64,000 nt of DNA from assembly GCF_014529535.1 (NCBI RefSeq), contig NW_023503608.1:12512501-12576500 (forward strand), in the 5' to 3' direction. The stretch's first letter is position 1. Each line of letters begins with the position of its first letter. A program made the position numbers and the translations under genes. Under the pieces are notes generated by a model. It made no database searches. It saw only the letters and a list, made by a program, of their open reading frames with translations, and was not told where the DNA came from. Below, piece by piece: positions 44,931 to 59,329 of this stretch. Source of the DNA: Bradysia coprophila. Its lineage: Eukaryota > Arthropoda > Insecta > Diptera > Sciaridae.

Positions 44931-46285
44931 ATTAATAAGTCGAAATTGCATGTGGCATTGAAATTGCCTTGCAAACGATGGAAATTACAATTCGATAACT
45001 TTATCTTTCGTTGGTATTCTTGCAGCCGGGGAATGAATTCACAGATAAGTTCATAAATGACGCGTTCAAGAAAATATGACGATTCTAACAAATTTTGTGT
45101 AGTGTGACGTTATTTGTGAACGACCCCTTACTTTTTAGTCTAAATTTATCGAAAGTGGAAAAAATCACGTATTCACGAGAGAACTCACTAAGATAATGAT
45201 GACAATTATGCTTCATTTTATTAGTTTTGTAACGTTTCTCAGATTTTAAACGAGTATACGGTAAATGTAACTCAAAGATGTTACTGCTGTAATGCGAACG
45301 AATTTCGAACGAATTATTTGAGTTAAAAAAAATGTTACGAGAATAAATAGAACGGTTTTCCGTTTGGGAATATCGATTTATCAATTCAAAAAACGAAAAT
45401 AAATTTCTTCGGTCACGATTTTGTACGTATAGGTGTAGTGGAAATAATTGTTCGTGGATGGAAATTTAATCTAGCTACTGCTATAATTGAATAGAAAATA
45501 CCAGACCTATCAGTAATAATGCTGACAAGAGAGATAACATCGCATCTTCAGCCTCATCTAACGATGTTAGATTTTCGTTCCCAGTTATATGGAACTCCTT
45601 AGTTGGTAACACGGTGACTAACAGCTTGATATCCGCATTTATTATTCTATGCAAAGTTTAGTTGTTATTTAGAGTCTGTTAACATGCGATGCAAATGATT
45701 GTCTGCTACGAAAACTAACTCCATAAAGACTTGCGAAACGTTTTTTTTTCTGTACTTAGCATCGTAAATATTATCATGCAAAGCGAGCGAACCGTTTCAT
45801 GTAAATCGACTGTTTACATAATAAGAAAAACGAAACGATGGACGTTCTTTTAGGCCTCTTTAAAATTTAGTTCCATATGCAAAATAACTCTGATATCGCA
45901 AACATCATCGTGTGTGTGTATGGTACTCGATGAGCTATTTATATTTACGTCATTCTCATTTGGCTATACGAACAAGTGTGATGCGTTCGAATGGCATTTG
46001 CAATTAATTTTTTTAAACACAAAAAATAATTGTTGACATTAGGCTTGGATAAATATATAAGGAAACATTGCAAATGCGGCTTCAAGAAACACTGAGAGCT
46101 ACATACGAATATCGAGAGCGAAGTGCTCTTTCTCTTCTGCTTTATCTATAAACACGAGATAAAAACGATGTGCATATCTGATCAAGATGTAAACACATCC
46201 GTATATGCCACATCGTCTTTCGACGCAAAATTTGTTGCTCGATTGAGCACTCAATGGCATGCAATTGATACAAAAAGAAACTTAC
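44931..46285. other. no gene seen
   Basis: Probably intron of the coiled-coil gene or spacer. Small inverted words occur near 45780-45810 but nothing coding. Confidence 0.4.
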
Positions 46286-49200
46286 GTCATCGAATCACGG
46301 TTCAACATACGAGCAGTCTTAAATAACGAATTCCATTCTTTCATCGTATCATTTTGTCCTTTGGCATCCAATTCGCACAGCAATTGAGAATGGTCTAAAG
46401 AATGTAATGCAGACACACTGCCATGGATCGATTGGGACATCCTGGTGAATAATGCGTGTTACAAAATTGTACGTTAATTAGAAACGAAAATGGCAACCTG
46501 TCCAGAGAGTCAACGCTGCTGTTGTAATCATAATCCATCATAAGATCATCGGAAGCGATAGATTCACACGGAGACAGAGTGTCTAATGATTCAGTTCGCG
46601 AGAGAAGTGATTGGCGTGGTTTGATCTGTGGTGCATATGAATTATTGTTGTGGACCTTGGATGCTTGAGAATGTATTTTTGATGCGCACGATCCTTTCTC
46701 CGTTAGTGTTGGCGTGTCGGTGAGTGAAAACAGTTGCGGATTGGATGCCTCAACTTCTAAAAAAAATCGAATTTTTGTGTCAAAAGATCTTTTTGTTTAA
46801 ATAATCGAAAATATTACCGCGTTTGTCCGAGAAACACAGCGCTGGCTGATCGGCAATCTCATCGTCAATCAGAAAATCACGTCCAACATCTCCGTCCGAC
46901 AGTGACAGTGAATTCGACGCATGTGTTGGGCTCACCGGTGATAATGGGCAACTGATATCCAAAATGGGCAACTCGTCGAGGATATCCTTTTCCTTGATCG
47001 AATCGTTGATCTTCTTCTTATTCTTTTTCGTCATTATTTCATCGGAATCACAGCTGCTCATCAAGCTATCAATTGGTGACGTTTCATCATCGATCAGATC
47101 GTCACCGGCCGCTTCTGTTATTTGCGCAAACTTCATGTCCTCGATAGCGACCGCCAACTCTTCGTTTATGTTATTTTTGAATGTGTGTTGCAGTATGCCC
47201 GTGTCGATTTTCAGCGAGGTAGGTGGTGAAATCGAGGCTGTGCAGAACAACAAAGCACAATTTAGTTTCAGTTCTTCAATACAGTTACTAGCAATCTACT
47301 CAGAGCACCGATTGCAACAGCTGTTTTTATACATTCATATTTCATCGGTTTGTACTCGTCACATTAGTTCGCTTATCTAGAGTTCAACCATAAAATGTAA
47401 ACAAATAATAGCTTCGTAGCATAGTCAGCTGTTGTAAACGATGACTGTCGCATTTCCTTTCCGTTTTTATGAGTGATGACAACGCACTTCAAGCAAAAGT
47501 GATCATAGGCACGGCTATTTTGTACGAAGTGGTTTTTTACAGTGTTAACAGTTTCGTGACACAATGTCAAGTTTCAGTACCCTATTTAGAGTACCACTCA
47601 TGTTTGAAGTGCGTTGGTGAGACTAAAAAATTAAAATTTTTAGAAACGGCTTGTATGACAGCAACGAAAATAAACGATACGGTTAGACTATAGTGTTCTG
47701 TCTTGTTGCACAAAACGTATAAAACGTTGAAGTACAAGATTTTGTATCAATCCCTAACTAGACAACACTTAAAAGAATGTCAATACATTTGCCGTTTATA
47801 AATCGTTTAATTTACTTCTCAGTTAAACAAGAACGAAAAGGAAGACCGATGCTAACACACACAAAACAAGTTCATTGCAGTGTCGACAATGTCACAAAAT
47901 ACTTACAGCTCAATGTCTTGTCCAATGCCATTCCCATGCTCGTATCCTCTTCTCGTAAATCGACACTTAACGTCTTGCAATCACTGTCCTTGTTATTCAC
48001 AGATTCACTACTACTAACACTTATGCTACTACAGTCCTTAATTGCCATACTTTCACCAGCATTGCACCATGACGCTCGCGAACTAGCCGGCGACGAGGTC
48101 TTGCTCGACGGCGAATATTCTTTAAACGTACTGTTTCTGGCACCTTTCTCAGTCATCGAATTATCGCGATAAAGCTTTTCCTCCTCAATACTTTCCACAT
48201 TAAGTGATGTCAGCGATGACTTTCTGAATGACAAATTTATTCCGTCGGTGCATGATTCGGATGGCGATTCATCGTTGCGATGTAGTCCACTTATCGGTGC
48301 CGGCTGACTGTTGCTACTGAAACAGCTCGGCAATTTTGGTAGAGACAATGGCACAACATTCTCATCCATTAAATCGTCATCGAGATCGCGCACCTCAAAT
48401 TTATGCCGTCCGTTGATGACCATTTCCAGGTTTCGTGGCCGGCTACGATTTCGTTTCGGTGAAACATGACCCAAACTGTCCATGCCAGATAGGCCGGAAT
48501 CACTGGATATATCACGTCCGGCAAAAAATCCACGACGAGTTGTATTAGCTGCATGTTTAGCCACTTTTGTGTCCATTACATTTCGTGATGCCAAACTGAT
48601 TGGTACTGGATATTGAGGTTGTGGTAGACTCGATGTGTGTAAGGTAAATTTAGAAACGAATTCAGCGGGCTTTGGAGTCGGTCGAACACTGCAATAAAAC
48701 GGTCGATGAAAAAGACTCAAAGAGTGAAAATTCAAAACTTTCCACTTACATCTCATTGGTGTGCATTCCCGTATTGACAATAGTTAACTGTTGCCTGCCA
48801 TTCGGTGGTTTATTTGTGTAGTCGAGAACGTTTGCACTCTTCGTTTGATGCTGATGCATTGCTGGCATATTTTTATTCTTAGATTGATGTTGCTGTTGTT
48901 GTTGTTGTTGTAGATGTTGATAAGTGATATTGACTGTCGTTGATGTTGAACACGCATTTATTTTCGGATTGTCACGATTGACAGCGCCTCGCGATGCTTG
49001 TTTGTTGTTCGCTTGATTTGCACTCGTTGAACGAAATGGACTGCACTCACTTTTTGAACGAGGTTTCACTGTTCGCACAATTTTTTTTAGAAATTATAAA
49101 TGCGTCCCATTGCGGTGCATATATTTTACTCGCAACTTACTTGTGAAATTGTTGTTGGGAGCAGTGTCACAATTTGTAATTTTTGGATTGAGTCCCGTAG

Positions 49201-52200
49201 AAGCGGGTCGAACGACATTTGCTTGTCTAAAACCAAAACGTATGCTTCGGTACGGTGCACCAGTCGACTCTTTTCTCGGTGGTGTCAATCTAGGAGTCGT
49301 TCGTCCAGATTCTCTATCACTAAGTACATCCACGCCTCCTGGAAACATTTTTCTTGGGTCAGTAAAACAAAAGTTACAATTCGCAAGAATGATAGCAATC
49401 CATACCTCGATTTCCATTATCATCACCACAGTCATTGTCCGTATTTATCGGTCCAAATTGTTCTTCCTGAGACAATTTTTCCGACGCTTTGATCGAATTG
49501 CCATTCTTTTTGCTGGTTGTGTAGATTTTCTTTTTGAATCCGAATGACATCGCTGTTCCTTTTGTCTCCGGACCCAGCTTTTTAGCAGATTTTTTGCTTT
49601 CTGATTGACCCTATTTACGAAATGTTACAAATTAAAACTAGTTGTATAAACGACGGCAGAACACGACACTCTGTTTCGACAACAAAAAACAATATTTTAA
49701 AGGAGTCTCTCTATCTACAACACTACTAAATTGCTTATCACTCGAGTATGGCTCACATGTTTCTGAATTTGTGATCGATTTATGCGCATTGTGTATTGTT
49801 TGTCATTTAATAGATATTATATCCACTGGACCATTACAAACAGGGTCATTACTTGGATATATTGTTTATGGATGTGTGTGTGTTTAACCGATTTCCTATT
49901 TATGATATTGACGACACAATAGTTATTTATGAAACAAGCATCGTATGAATGCATTTTATCACCAGAGGCGAAACCGAGGTTGCCAAGACATCGTGTGCGA
50001 TGTGCAACGTTTTATGCAACGAAGAAAATCAAACAAATATCATAGAAAATCGAAGGGTGACGTAACTATCACGTGCCTTTTATCGATAAAAACCCTTGCA
50101 AATTCTTAATCGCACTAGTGCGGTAAAATACGTTCATAAGGCATTCTACACAAGCGGCGTATCTTGTAAATATCATCACTGAGTTACATAAAAGAATGAA
50201 ATTCAAAGTCACCACAAATAAAATTTCATCTTCTTGTGGCTTCTTAAACCAATTCGTACCACATACAAGGTCATAAACGTCATTAACGTACAATATACTT
50301 TACTTATACGTAAGTAAGGTAACATGTAACATATACTAACACTATCAACGCATGTGCAAAGAAACCAGCATGAAAAGATGAAAACATTATTTGCGAACAC
50401 TTCGATAGTCTGCGAGAATGAGCAATTAAAATTGAATTAGGTGACTTAAGCCGGCTTTATCTATTTTGCAACTTCCTTAATTTGCTATTAGTCCTATAAC
50501 AACTAAATGTGCTCTTCTATCTTGTTCATTTAGATTGTAAAAGTATGGAAGTATGACAAGGACTGTATGTATGATATGAATCGACTGGTCATTTATTATC
50601 GATATAGAAAAATGTTTTTATTTGAAATTTTATTTTCACTGTTGCTTTAAGAGGGTACTGGAAATTGCGTTTTCTGTGTGAGCTTGTCATGCCGAAGGCG
50701 AGGTCTAAGACTAGACAACACTTGAACCGATTTCACCATTTTTTTAAATTTTCATTCAACATTTTTTCTTATTGATTTGTTCTACACTCGCGGAATTTTG
50801 AAAAACGACACATTTTCTGTTTCTCTGTTTTACTTGAGTTTCTGATTTGTTCATATAAAAATGCATGCAAAATTTACAAAAATTTACAAAAAAAGAAAAT
50901 GTATCGGTTTTCAAAATTCCACGAGTGTAAGATTTTACATCCATTGATACACAGACCTATGTTCATATTTTAATAAACGTTTATAGCGTTCACCTTAGAA
51001 ATTTAATGTAGCAGTAAAAGAACTAATAGATTTAACCTGTCACATACGGCTATTCATGTGTTATCGATAACGACAACAAAAATAATGAGAAGCTCTGGAT
51101 AATATGGTCTTTTAAGTAGTAAAATGTATGTTAAAAAAATTGAAGTGCAAGATTTGAAATCAACCGATTGAAAATACTTTTATTGATGGAAGTAATAGAC
51201 AGGTTAATGATTGTCGTACGTGAAAGCTTAAGGAGAAGTTTGATGGGTCTAATCGACACTTTATGACATTAGAGTTGCTATTTTTAATGTTATCTAAAAA
51301 AGTAGTCGAGGTATTGTTTTTAACCTCACCATGTCTCAAGAAGACCCCATACCCTGAAGAGCATTATGTAGACAAATCCAGAAGCACAACTCTTTCCATT
51401 TCATTTTCATTAGCATATCCATCATAGGCTGTGTGACAGTCTGGCATACACATTCTATCGTCATAAATATTAAAAGTTGACTCTATGGCATGTCACATGT
51501 CATAGAGTCAAGTTTTAATATTTATGACGATAGAATGTGTTTGCCAGACTGTCACATGCCGCATCGGGCCTATGGCCGGCTAAAATAAAACTAAAATTAA
51601 AGAGAAACGCTAATCTGTCTCATAAAAACCTACAGCAATTTCTATTTATAATTAAAACCGAATTCGTAATTAATTGTTCATTTCATAGTCATGGATTTAA
51701 CAAATGCCTTGTAATGCCATGCCACCCAAAGATAATATATGTTTTGATTGTACCGGTCTCATCACAGATACTTTTTTGTTAATACCAAATAACACAATAA
51801 AAAGCACAACCAAAATGTGCATAGTTTTTCAAATTAATTTACCGTGGATTTATAATGCCTGTAATAGTCTTCTTTTTTCATTTCACTAAAGTTCAAAGCA
51901 ATTTATGTAGCAAAGGTATACTTTCATTTGAATGAACATAATGTTATTGTTTTCTACACAAAATCTGAATAAAAATTTTCTAAATGTTCGAATTACGGCA
52001 TTGCGAAGTCGTGGGGCTTAGCTATATTGTATTGAATGTGATCTCTGTGTAGATACAGCCATTCCTATACAAATATCGTTGTTGAAGCACATCTTAATTT
52101 CTATGGGATATTTGATTCGAAATATTCATTACGTAAAAGACAGTCCAATGGAGTCCATTCATATGGAATCAACTAACACAAAATTAATAAAGTCATGTCC

Positions 52201-53698
52201 TAATATCAAATTCATTATGACTGCGCCAAAAAATCACACTCTGATTCCAATCGGCTTTTATGCTACAAAAGCTACATAAGTACTTGCTCTGCATGATACA
52301 GTTGTTTACCGAATTAATAAAGTTGAATGTACTCAAATTAAAATTTGGATTATTTATAGGTCCATGAAATTATGGGTTTAGCGATCATTTGTGTGAGTGA
52401 TCTTTTCGGGCCATGATTGGTATTTATACCTATACATATACACAGAGTATGCATTATATAGATCTATATTGTTAAGCTAACAACATTTTTTGGGGCACAC
52501 GATACGATATTGCGATTTAATTTTAATTAAGATGAAGTAGAGTGAACTTGTAAATGGAATTGTTAACGAGGCGAATAATATGTTGGAAAGGAAATTTCTT
52601 CGTTTCAAATTTTGATGAATATGACTCGCTTTTCAAAAATAATTTAAATTGACTCTTTTATGTACAGTTTTCAGAGCAATTAAAAACTCTTTCGGAAGAG
52701 GCGATTGTAAAAGTGTTCACATGACCGTCTCATTATTTACGAATTAAAGAATTCGGAACCTCATCTGAAACGAGATACAAATGAGCCTGAAACTGTGGAA
52801 CGGATTTTAGAAATACAAGCAAGTATAGTAAGAATTATCAAATCTATTACTTCTATTACTTTAAAATTAAATTTTTTTGGAAAATCTATTACTTCTTTAG
52901 TTTTATCATACATTTTGCTATATAGAACCACATAAGTCAAGGCAAATCGTTTGTTTTTGTCATCAGCATCGATAACATATAACAGATTCACAGTGACCGC
53001 AAGTGAACGGTCTAGTCTGCGATTTATCGGATGATTCGTGTAGCAGAATTTTTCAAAAGAAATGTGATAATGAACAGTAGGAAATAAAAGCTTTCTGATC
53101 GTATCGCCACAACATGCCAACAGAACAAAAAGCAGTCGAATTAAATATTCAAAACGTTAATGAATTGAAAAATGGTAATGTTTCACAAACAGAGATAGAA
53201 ATTCACATCATTTCACAGTTTTTCAAGTCAAATTAAACAGAATAGAAATGAACTGATTTTATGATGGAATGTTGGCTACATTCTGCAAATTGCTTCCGTT
53301 CATTCATTATGAGAAAAATAGAAACAAAAAAAAACTTGTTTCGTAAAAAGTGGTCTGTGCGGTGCTCTCTAGTTTTTCTGAGCGAAAGATTTTAATCGGA
53401 TGTAACCGATTATAATGAAAGAAAAAAGATTTTACCATTTCATGGGTATAATACCATTATTGCAGCAATGATCAAATGACACAACTTCTATTCTACCATC
53501 ATTAACGAATGCGAATTAAAAAAAAAATGCAAAAAAAGACAAAATGGAAGCAATCAAGAAAAACATTTTTTTGTTGCAAATTGTAAAATAGAAATCATGT
53601 AAGTTAAAAGTTACCATGTTTGTTGTTGTGTTTTCTGTTGTTGCGTCATCAATTGCATCAAAATCATCAAATGCAATTACATTTTGGCATTCATCCAT
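46286..53698 (-). CDS. N-terminal block of a Ser-rich protein (likely same gene as 32955-38492)
   Basis: Minus-strand exons are 53698-53615 (tentative first coding exon, 28 codons), 49610-49406, 49338-49141, 49068-48750, 48688-47907, 47237-46818, 46756-46498 and 46441-46286. Phases run on consistently and end in phase 2 at a GTAAGT donor. Roughly 807 residues are encoded. The sequence is low-complexity and Ser/Asp-rich, with FGFKKK and RFGFRQANVVRPAS blocks, a short polyQ (HLQQQQQQQ), RSKSECSPFRS, FFAGRDISSDSGLSGMDSLG, and an acidic LIDDETSPIDSLMSSCDSDE. Such sequence suits a cytoskeletal scaffold; CCSER-like is my best guess. The phase of its last exon does not match the ATG exon at 38492, so either an exon is missing or there are two transcripts. 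The 4 kb intron after the first exon holds repeats at 51033, 51432 and 52885. Confidence 0.65.
47480..47616. mobile_element. CAACGCACTTC MITE in an intron
   Basis: About 137 bp with ends CAACGCACTTCAAGC and TTTGAAGTGCGTTG. Flanks GTGATGA and GTGAGAC hint at a decayed target duplication. It lies between the exons at 47237 and 47907. Confidence 0.8.
51033..51181 (+). repeat. TATCGATA dispersed repeat, best-preserved copy
   Basis: TAACCTGTCACATACGGC at one end, GTTATCGATAACGACAAC, ATAATATGGTC, AATGTATG and GAAGTGCAAGATTTGAAATC in order. The copy at 28630-28780 gives the same order on the other strand. Confidence 0.8.
51432..51556. repeat. 125 bp near-perfect palindrome
   Basis: Arms 51432-51493 and 51495-51556 (62 bp each) pair at 59 of 62 positions around a single-base centre. 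It lies in the first intron of the Ser-rich gene. Either a young MITE or a hairpin-RNA source. Confidence 0.9.
52885..53005 (-). repeat. TATCGATA dispersed repeat, decayed
   Basis: CTATTACTTCTTTAG, CATTTTGCTATATAGAACC, CAGCATCGATAACATATAACAG in the same order as other copies. The CGATAAC core is partly kept. Confidence 0.6.
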
Positions 53699-53699
53699 A

Positions 53700-56600
53700 T
53701 TGTATGAATGCCACTGATTTAACTGTAAATAATGTGCTGGTAAATTCGCTGATTTTCTTCAAGATTTATATGAAATGATCGAAGTTTAACGCGTTAATTG
53801 TAGACAACAACGACATTCAAAAGAGAAAAAAAAATTACGCGACGGATTTTCTATCGCATCGGCGAGACTTGAAACAGTTCATTATTGTTCTTCGATTTTC
53901 AACCAATACAAATGCGAAAATTGATTACAAATTACGTGCAAATGGTAATGTTACTGGCTGCACTTCGAAGGATTCTTATTTTTGGGCAAAACTATTATTA
54001 TTTCAGCAGAATTTTCAATTATTCACACTTTTTCACTGGATAAGATAATTCTTAGTGATCCCTTTGGAGCTACTGCGTAAAAGCAATATACCAAAAAGCT
54101 AGGCCTTGAGTGAGTTGAATTGGGGAAGTGAAGACAGAGTGGTATTTAGGGGTTCGATCAATCCAATGACTACTTTTCTACTAAAAATTTCCACAAACGG
54201 ACAGTTTTGTTCTAGAATCTTTTCACGATGAAATATAAAAGAAATAGTTTCGAGTCTTTAATTAACAATATCCGAACAAATTCGACAAAAAAAAGTTAGT
54301 AATTCATTACCAAATGCCGACAAGTCAAACTGCGTCGAATCAAGAAATCAACCCACACGAAAAACCACCCCTTACACATTAACGATCGATAACCATGCAC
54401 ACTGCACGTAGTGACATCTAGTATCTCATTCTCGGAAAAGCTTCGAAAGCAATTTTTCAACTATCTGCCGGTAAGAATATCCACTCGAGTATTTCAGTTT
54501 CTTTTACTGTTTGCGAGTTCAATGTCAATGTCACCTACAAAATATTCCCAGTCAACTGGTACATAAATCATAACTGAACACCTACAGCTATATTTGTTAT
54601 TCCATTTATGCTAATCCCCATTCGTCATTATGTTATAGCTGGTTGTACGAAATATACAAAATATAGAAAAAAAAATTATCGCGTAGAACCTCAACAATTT
54701 GATTTATTTTCGAAATATTTATTTGAACATAACTGCTTAAAGTTAGTGAAACATTTGAGTATTATGGAAATTCGTTGAGTATTTGTTTTTCTACTGACAT
54801 TTTAGCTGCTTTTGATTTCAAGAACTTTTCCCAACTAAGTAGGGGTATGTTTGACATGCAACTGAGCTGTAATGATTAGTTGATGTGATAAGGTAGTTTG
54901 CTTAAAGTTTTCGGAACATTTTAGGTGAACAAACGGAATTTATATTTGCATATTAGAGTTTGGAGGATATGTAGTCAATCAAAATTTATCTCAATCGGAT
55001 AAATAATTGTTTGTAAGTTAAGTTAAGTTTAATTGAAGATAAAGAAGAGAAGAACGAAAAAAAAATTGTGAACATCGGAGAATTTGTAATTTTGAAAAGA
55101 TGATGGAGGACATCTACAAAGGCAATTATTTAATGAAGAAGAAAAAAGAATGGGGCACGACATTGATTTAGGTATATTATACGGATGGTAATCAAAATTA
55201 ATTTTCGCAGAATTTGTACGATAATTTATGGAAATACGTTTTTTTTACTTCGTGAAAGCGAAGAAAAATGACCTAATCATCCAATTTATGCCATTAAAAC
55301 CATTCAATGGAAAATGCTGTTCGTAATGTCTCGTATTGTTCGCAAATATAATATTAGTGTATAAGCCAGGATATTATTGTTTCCCAAACAGTATATTTCA
55401 GGAACACTGTTGAATCAACACCTCTTATGTGTTACGTAACATTTTCGTGTCAGATTTTGCCAGCGGGGCTAAGTAGAACTCTTTTTTTATGGAAAACTCC
55501 TTTATTGTGTCGAAGTTAATACGTTGTAACAACGGAATATTAAGTGTACATATGTGTGTATGGTGTGTACATATAACTTAAGGATTGTATACGAACGGTA
55601 TTTACATTCAAAATGGTATTTAGAAGACGATGGAAAATATTGGAAAAGTTTTTCATTTCAAGGTTATACATTTTCCGTTCAGTTTTTTTCTATATATTTT
55701 TTAGGTGATTCCTTTTCCTTATTGGTGCCTATACATAACTTACTCTGACTTTATATATATGTATGTATTAATATACGAGAGAGTATCTTATAAATTGGGC
55801 ATATGTCTTTCGCTTTTGCCTATATTATTACGTAAAGAATAGCATGTCAGCATAAATATTTTTATATATGAAAGCACTGGGTAGAATGGGGATAACTTTT
55901 GCATGATTTTCACTTTGTCAAAGTTTCCTTTTTTTAACGGAGAGGTTTTCTTTAATGTTTTTTAATACTCATGTGAATACATATACAAGAAAATTGAACT
56001 TTTTTTTTGTCGTTAAGTAAAATTTTGTTTTTCAATTATGGTTGTGATTTGTTTTTGTTGTAATAATGGAACTTTTTTTTGGGTATATTTATTTTTGATT
56101 ATGTATTGCTACAGCATGACAGGGAATTTTCTGCATTAAGTTACACAAAATGTGAAAGAAATAATTTCCGTTCATGGTATTCTTATCATGTCGAGATAGG
56201 CGGTGACGATAAGTTAAAATTTATTTCCAAAAACACAAATTTACCTCATTTTCGATCAATAGTACAAAACTACGTTCAGACACAGCAATACAATCCGAAT
56301 TTCCCGACTCCCATCTTGAATTGGCTGTCTGCTTCGAAACACACTTTCCCATAGAATCGTTCTACGTCAAGTTAACTCGAAAAGTATGTGCGGAAAAAAA
56401 TCTGAAAGGAAAAAGAAACATAATTTTTTAATCTTATGTTATACGCTTATATTATACATTTTATAGTAGAAAATCCAAGCATAGCAAAGAAGCAATGATA
56501 AGAAAAATGGTTTCGGAATGACTGTTATAAAACTACAAATCGTGAGAAGTCAGATATACACGTTATTAACCGAATCAAAGCGTATTATAGCAATAATGTT

Positions 56601-59185
56601 GTAAAATTGTAACGTGTTAATAATCACAACATACACATAATGGCCATAAAAAATGTAAAAAAAAAAAATTGTAGATGGTCTGGTCAGATATAAAAATGTT
56701 GAATTTAATCAATCGCAATTAAGTTATCATCACAATGGAATTAAGTTATTAAAGTTTGTCACGAAAGTCTACTTTCTTCGTCGATCGTTGTTATGTAAGT
56801 CCAAAGTTAATATTGAAAATAGGTCGATGAGTTGGTGCTCTGATCCATAGGCAGGTGAACGACCTCTCAAAAACCATGTGATATACATTTCAAGGTCCTT
56901 GAGGGCAGTGACATCAAACATTTCTAGTGTGAGTCTTGAGTCCTCCTGTACTATTTTTTTAAAATATGAATCATTCAAATGAACCGCCATCATGAGTGTC
57001 TTAATCGGTTATTTTAGAACTTTAACACATTTCACCTTTCTAAATGCTGTACATTCGTATATATATATATATCACAAGCGATGTGACGAGCCGTATTTTA
57101 TATACGAACGAATTAAATGTGCAGACATCCTTTTATTATTCAAATTTCACTTCTGCCACTGATTTGGTTGCATTGATTAAGTTACGTACCACCATAATTT
57201 TCAGATTCTTAACCCAGTTACGCTGATTCCAGAACGTTACCACTTGAATATTATTACCTAAGTTGATAATGGAACAATAATATCTTATAATAAATGGAAA
57301 TTCAGTGCTTACGTAACATATTAACATGTAACAAAGTGCTGGGCCAACAGCAATTTAATTATGTAAATTAATGCAAAAAGTATAGCTCTAAGAAACCTAA
57401 ATGGTCTCTCGAACGTGAAGGGAGCGCGTATTATACAATATTTTCTCATGATTCTTTTGCACATTACGAACTTTTTTTTTACATAGGTTCATTGGTTTTT
57501 AATTGTTCATTGCAAACATTATGCCACATTAATGGAGCTGAAATGCAATTTAAAAACTTGTCATAAAATTTTATACGTCACTAAATTCGCATTTAATAAT
57601 CGCAATTTGCAGGGAAAAAAAATAGTGTTCCCGTTCCCGTTGAAATGGATCATTGCATTTTACGAGTGTTTAATTGGCATCGAGCGACAAACACTTAAAA
57701 ATGCTAACTAAGTTAGTTGCAAAAACTGAATAACAATTAGTGCATGGAAGCCCTTTTAATTTAATTTAATAAAAAGAAGCACCAGCAAATCAAGATAAAA
57801 GGGACATTGATATAAAATTGTTCTGCATATATAAACAGATTTAATCAAAACAGTAACTCAAATGGTAGGCCACAAGTTTGTGCCTGTTTACATATATTTC
57901 GCATAAAATTATTCACAAATTATCATATAGCTATGGTCATCAAACTTCGAAATTCGTACAATGTTGTGTTGCTTGTTTCATTTTTGGTCTTATCAGTAAT
58001 ACAACATCGCTGTAAATCTATTCCGTGGTCAAGCAATATACAATCAAACTCTTAATCTAAAAAAAATCGTAACGGTATGATACATTGATACAGTCTATAT
58101 CTCTGTCTTAATGACATCGACTGGACAGGCTGACCTAAATTCAAAAAACTCCATAAATCGAAGTTTGTCCTCTAAGCTATTTCTCTGCTTTGAATCATCC
58201 CAAGCATTTGGTACACATCGTAACAATTTTCATTATCGCCTTATACAGCTTCACCACATCACCACAATCCTTATGCATGATCGGACCATAAAACGTATCC
58301 TTTCAATTGGTGATACCATACGATAAAACACAAAACAAATGGAAACACACACATTAAATGCGTTTTACTATGGTAAATACCTTTCAGCAATCTAGTCATT
58401 AATTTGGTACCGAATCCTATACCCAAGGCTAACACACATATATCTGTAGATAAAATTCAAACAATATTGGAAATTTACCCTAAATCTAATATAAGACAAG
58501 AGTGCGGCAATGCTCTTTACGTACGTGATGACTATGCTCATAAACATGCATCACAACGCAAATCTAATTTGATGCAATTGCGATAAGGTCAAAGGTTCAC
58601 ATAACATTTATATTTAGATTTGAAGTATGTGCATTGGATCTAATTTATATTATACTCGTTGGCTCTTTGCACCCATGGATTTCATGTACATAATTTTGTT
58701 TTGTATGGGTATTTTAAATGCACGTAATGTGGGAACGATGTAACATTTTCCATCCGATATTCTACAGCCAAAATCACAATACATGAATGAACAAAATTTT
58801 TACCTTCCGGGCATCAAATATACCAACCACATCTATTTACATTAACACCAAGGATCATGGCTGAACGGACAACATAACAAAAACCGACATTTTAGTCGTA
58901 CAATATTTGGCAAAGAGTACACTATTTACCTAGAATTGTTACGTTCTCCACTTTATTTGTGGCAATTTATTTACACAGCTTTGAAGCTCACTGAATTGCC
59001 GTTTGGTTATTCAATGAAATAGGCTGAATTGCTATTGCTGGAGTACAATGTAATATTTATTCGTACGTCTACAATCCTGTGGTATTCTTGTTCCATTATA
59101 CTTTGCTGTATCGTATACTACACTACAACAGTAATATTTAACATCTTATAAACAGCAAATGTAGCGCTACATTAAGTATTCAATC
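53700..59185. other. no convincing gene
   Basis: AT-rich DNA upstream of the tentative first exon of the Ser-rich gene; it should contain that promoter. The minus-strand frame 56769-56993 (74 codons, begins MMAVHLNDSYFKKIVQ) looks somewhat protein-like but has no recognised domain or splice partner. The plus frame 56079-56354 is less convincing. Confidence 0.4.
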
Positions 59186-59189
59186 TGTT

Positions 59190-59329
59190 ACTTCTTTCGT
59201 TTTAAGTATTACGTAATGTCAATACCAAATCTTGTACTTCAATAGCTGTCCTATACATACAAGCAAACTCTAGCTACAAATCATCATTGTTAGTAATAGA
59301 TGATTAGCCGTTTATGAAGCTGTTACAGG
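59190..59329 (-). repeat. TATCGATA-family repeat, host of a MITE
   Basis: CTGTTACTTCTTTCGTTTTA, AAATCTTGTACTTCAATAGC and GATGATTAGCCGTTTATGAAG match the family order. The copy is interrupted at its GTTACAGG end by the MITE at 59330. Confidence 0.65.

Noticed and set aside
49100-49547. Plus-strand open frames of 130-145 codons
   Set aside because: They lie antisense to two good minus-strand exons of the Ser-rich gene with matching splice phases.
56769-56993. 74-codon minus-strand frame, somewhat protein-like
   Set aside because: No recognised domain, no partner exon and no conservation evidence available. Left as a note only.
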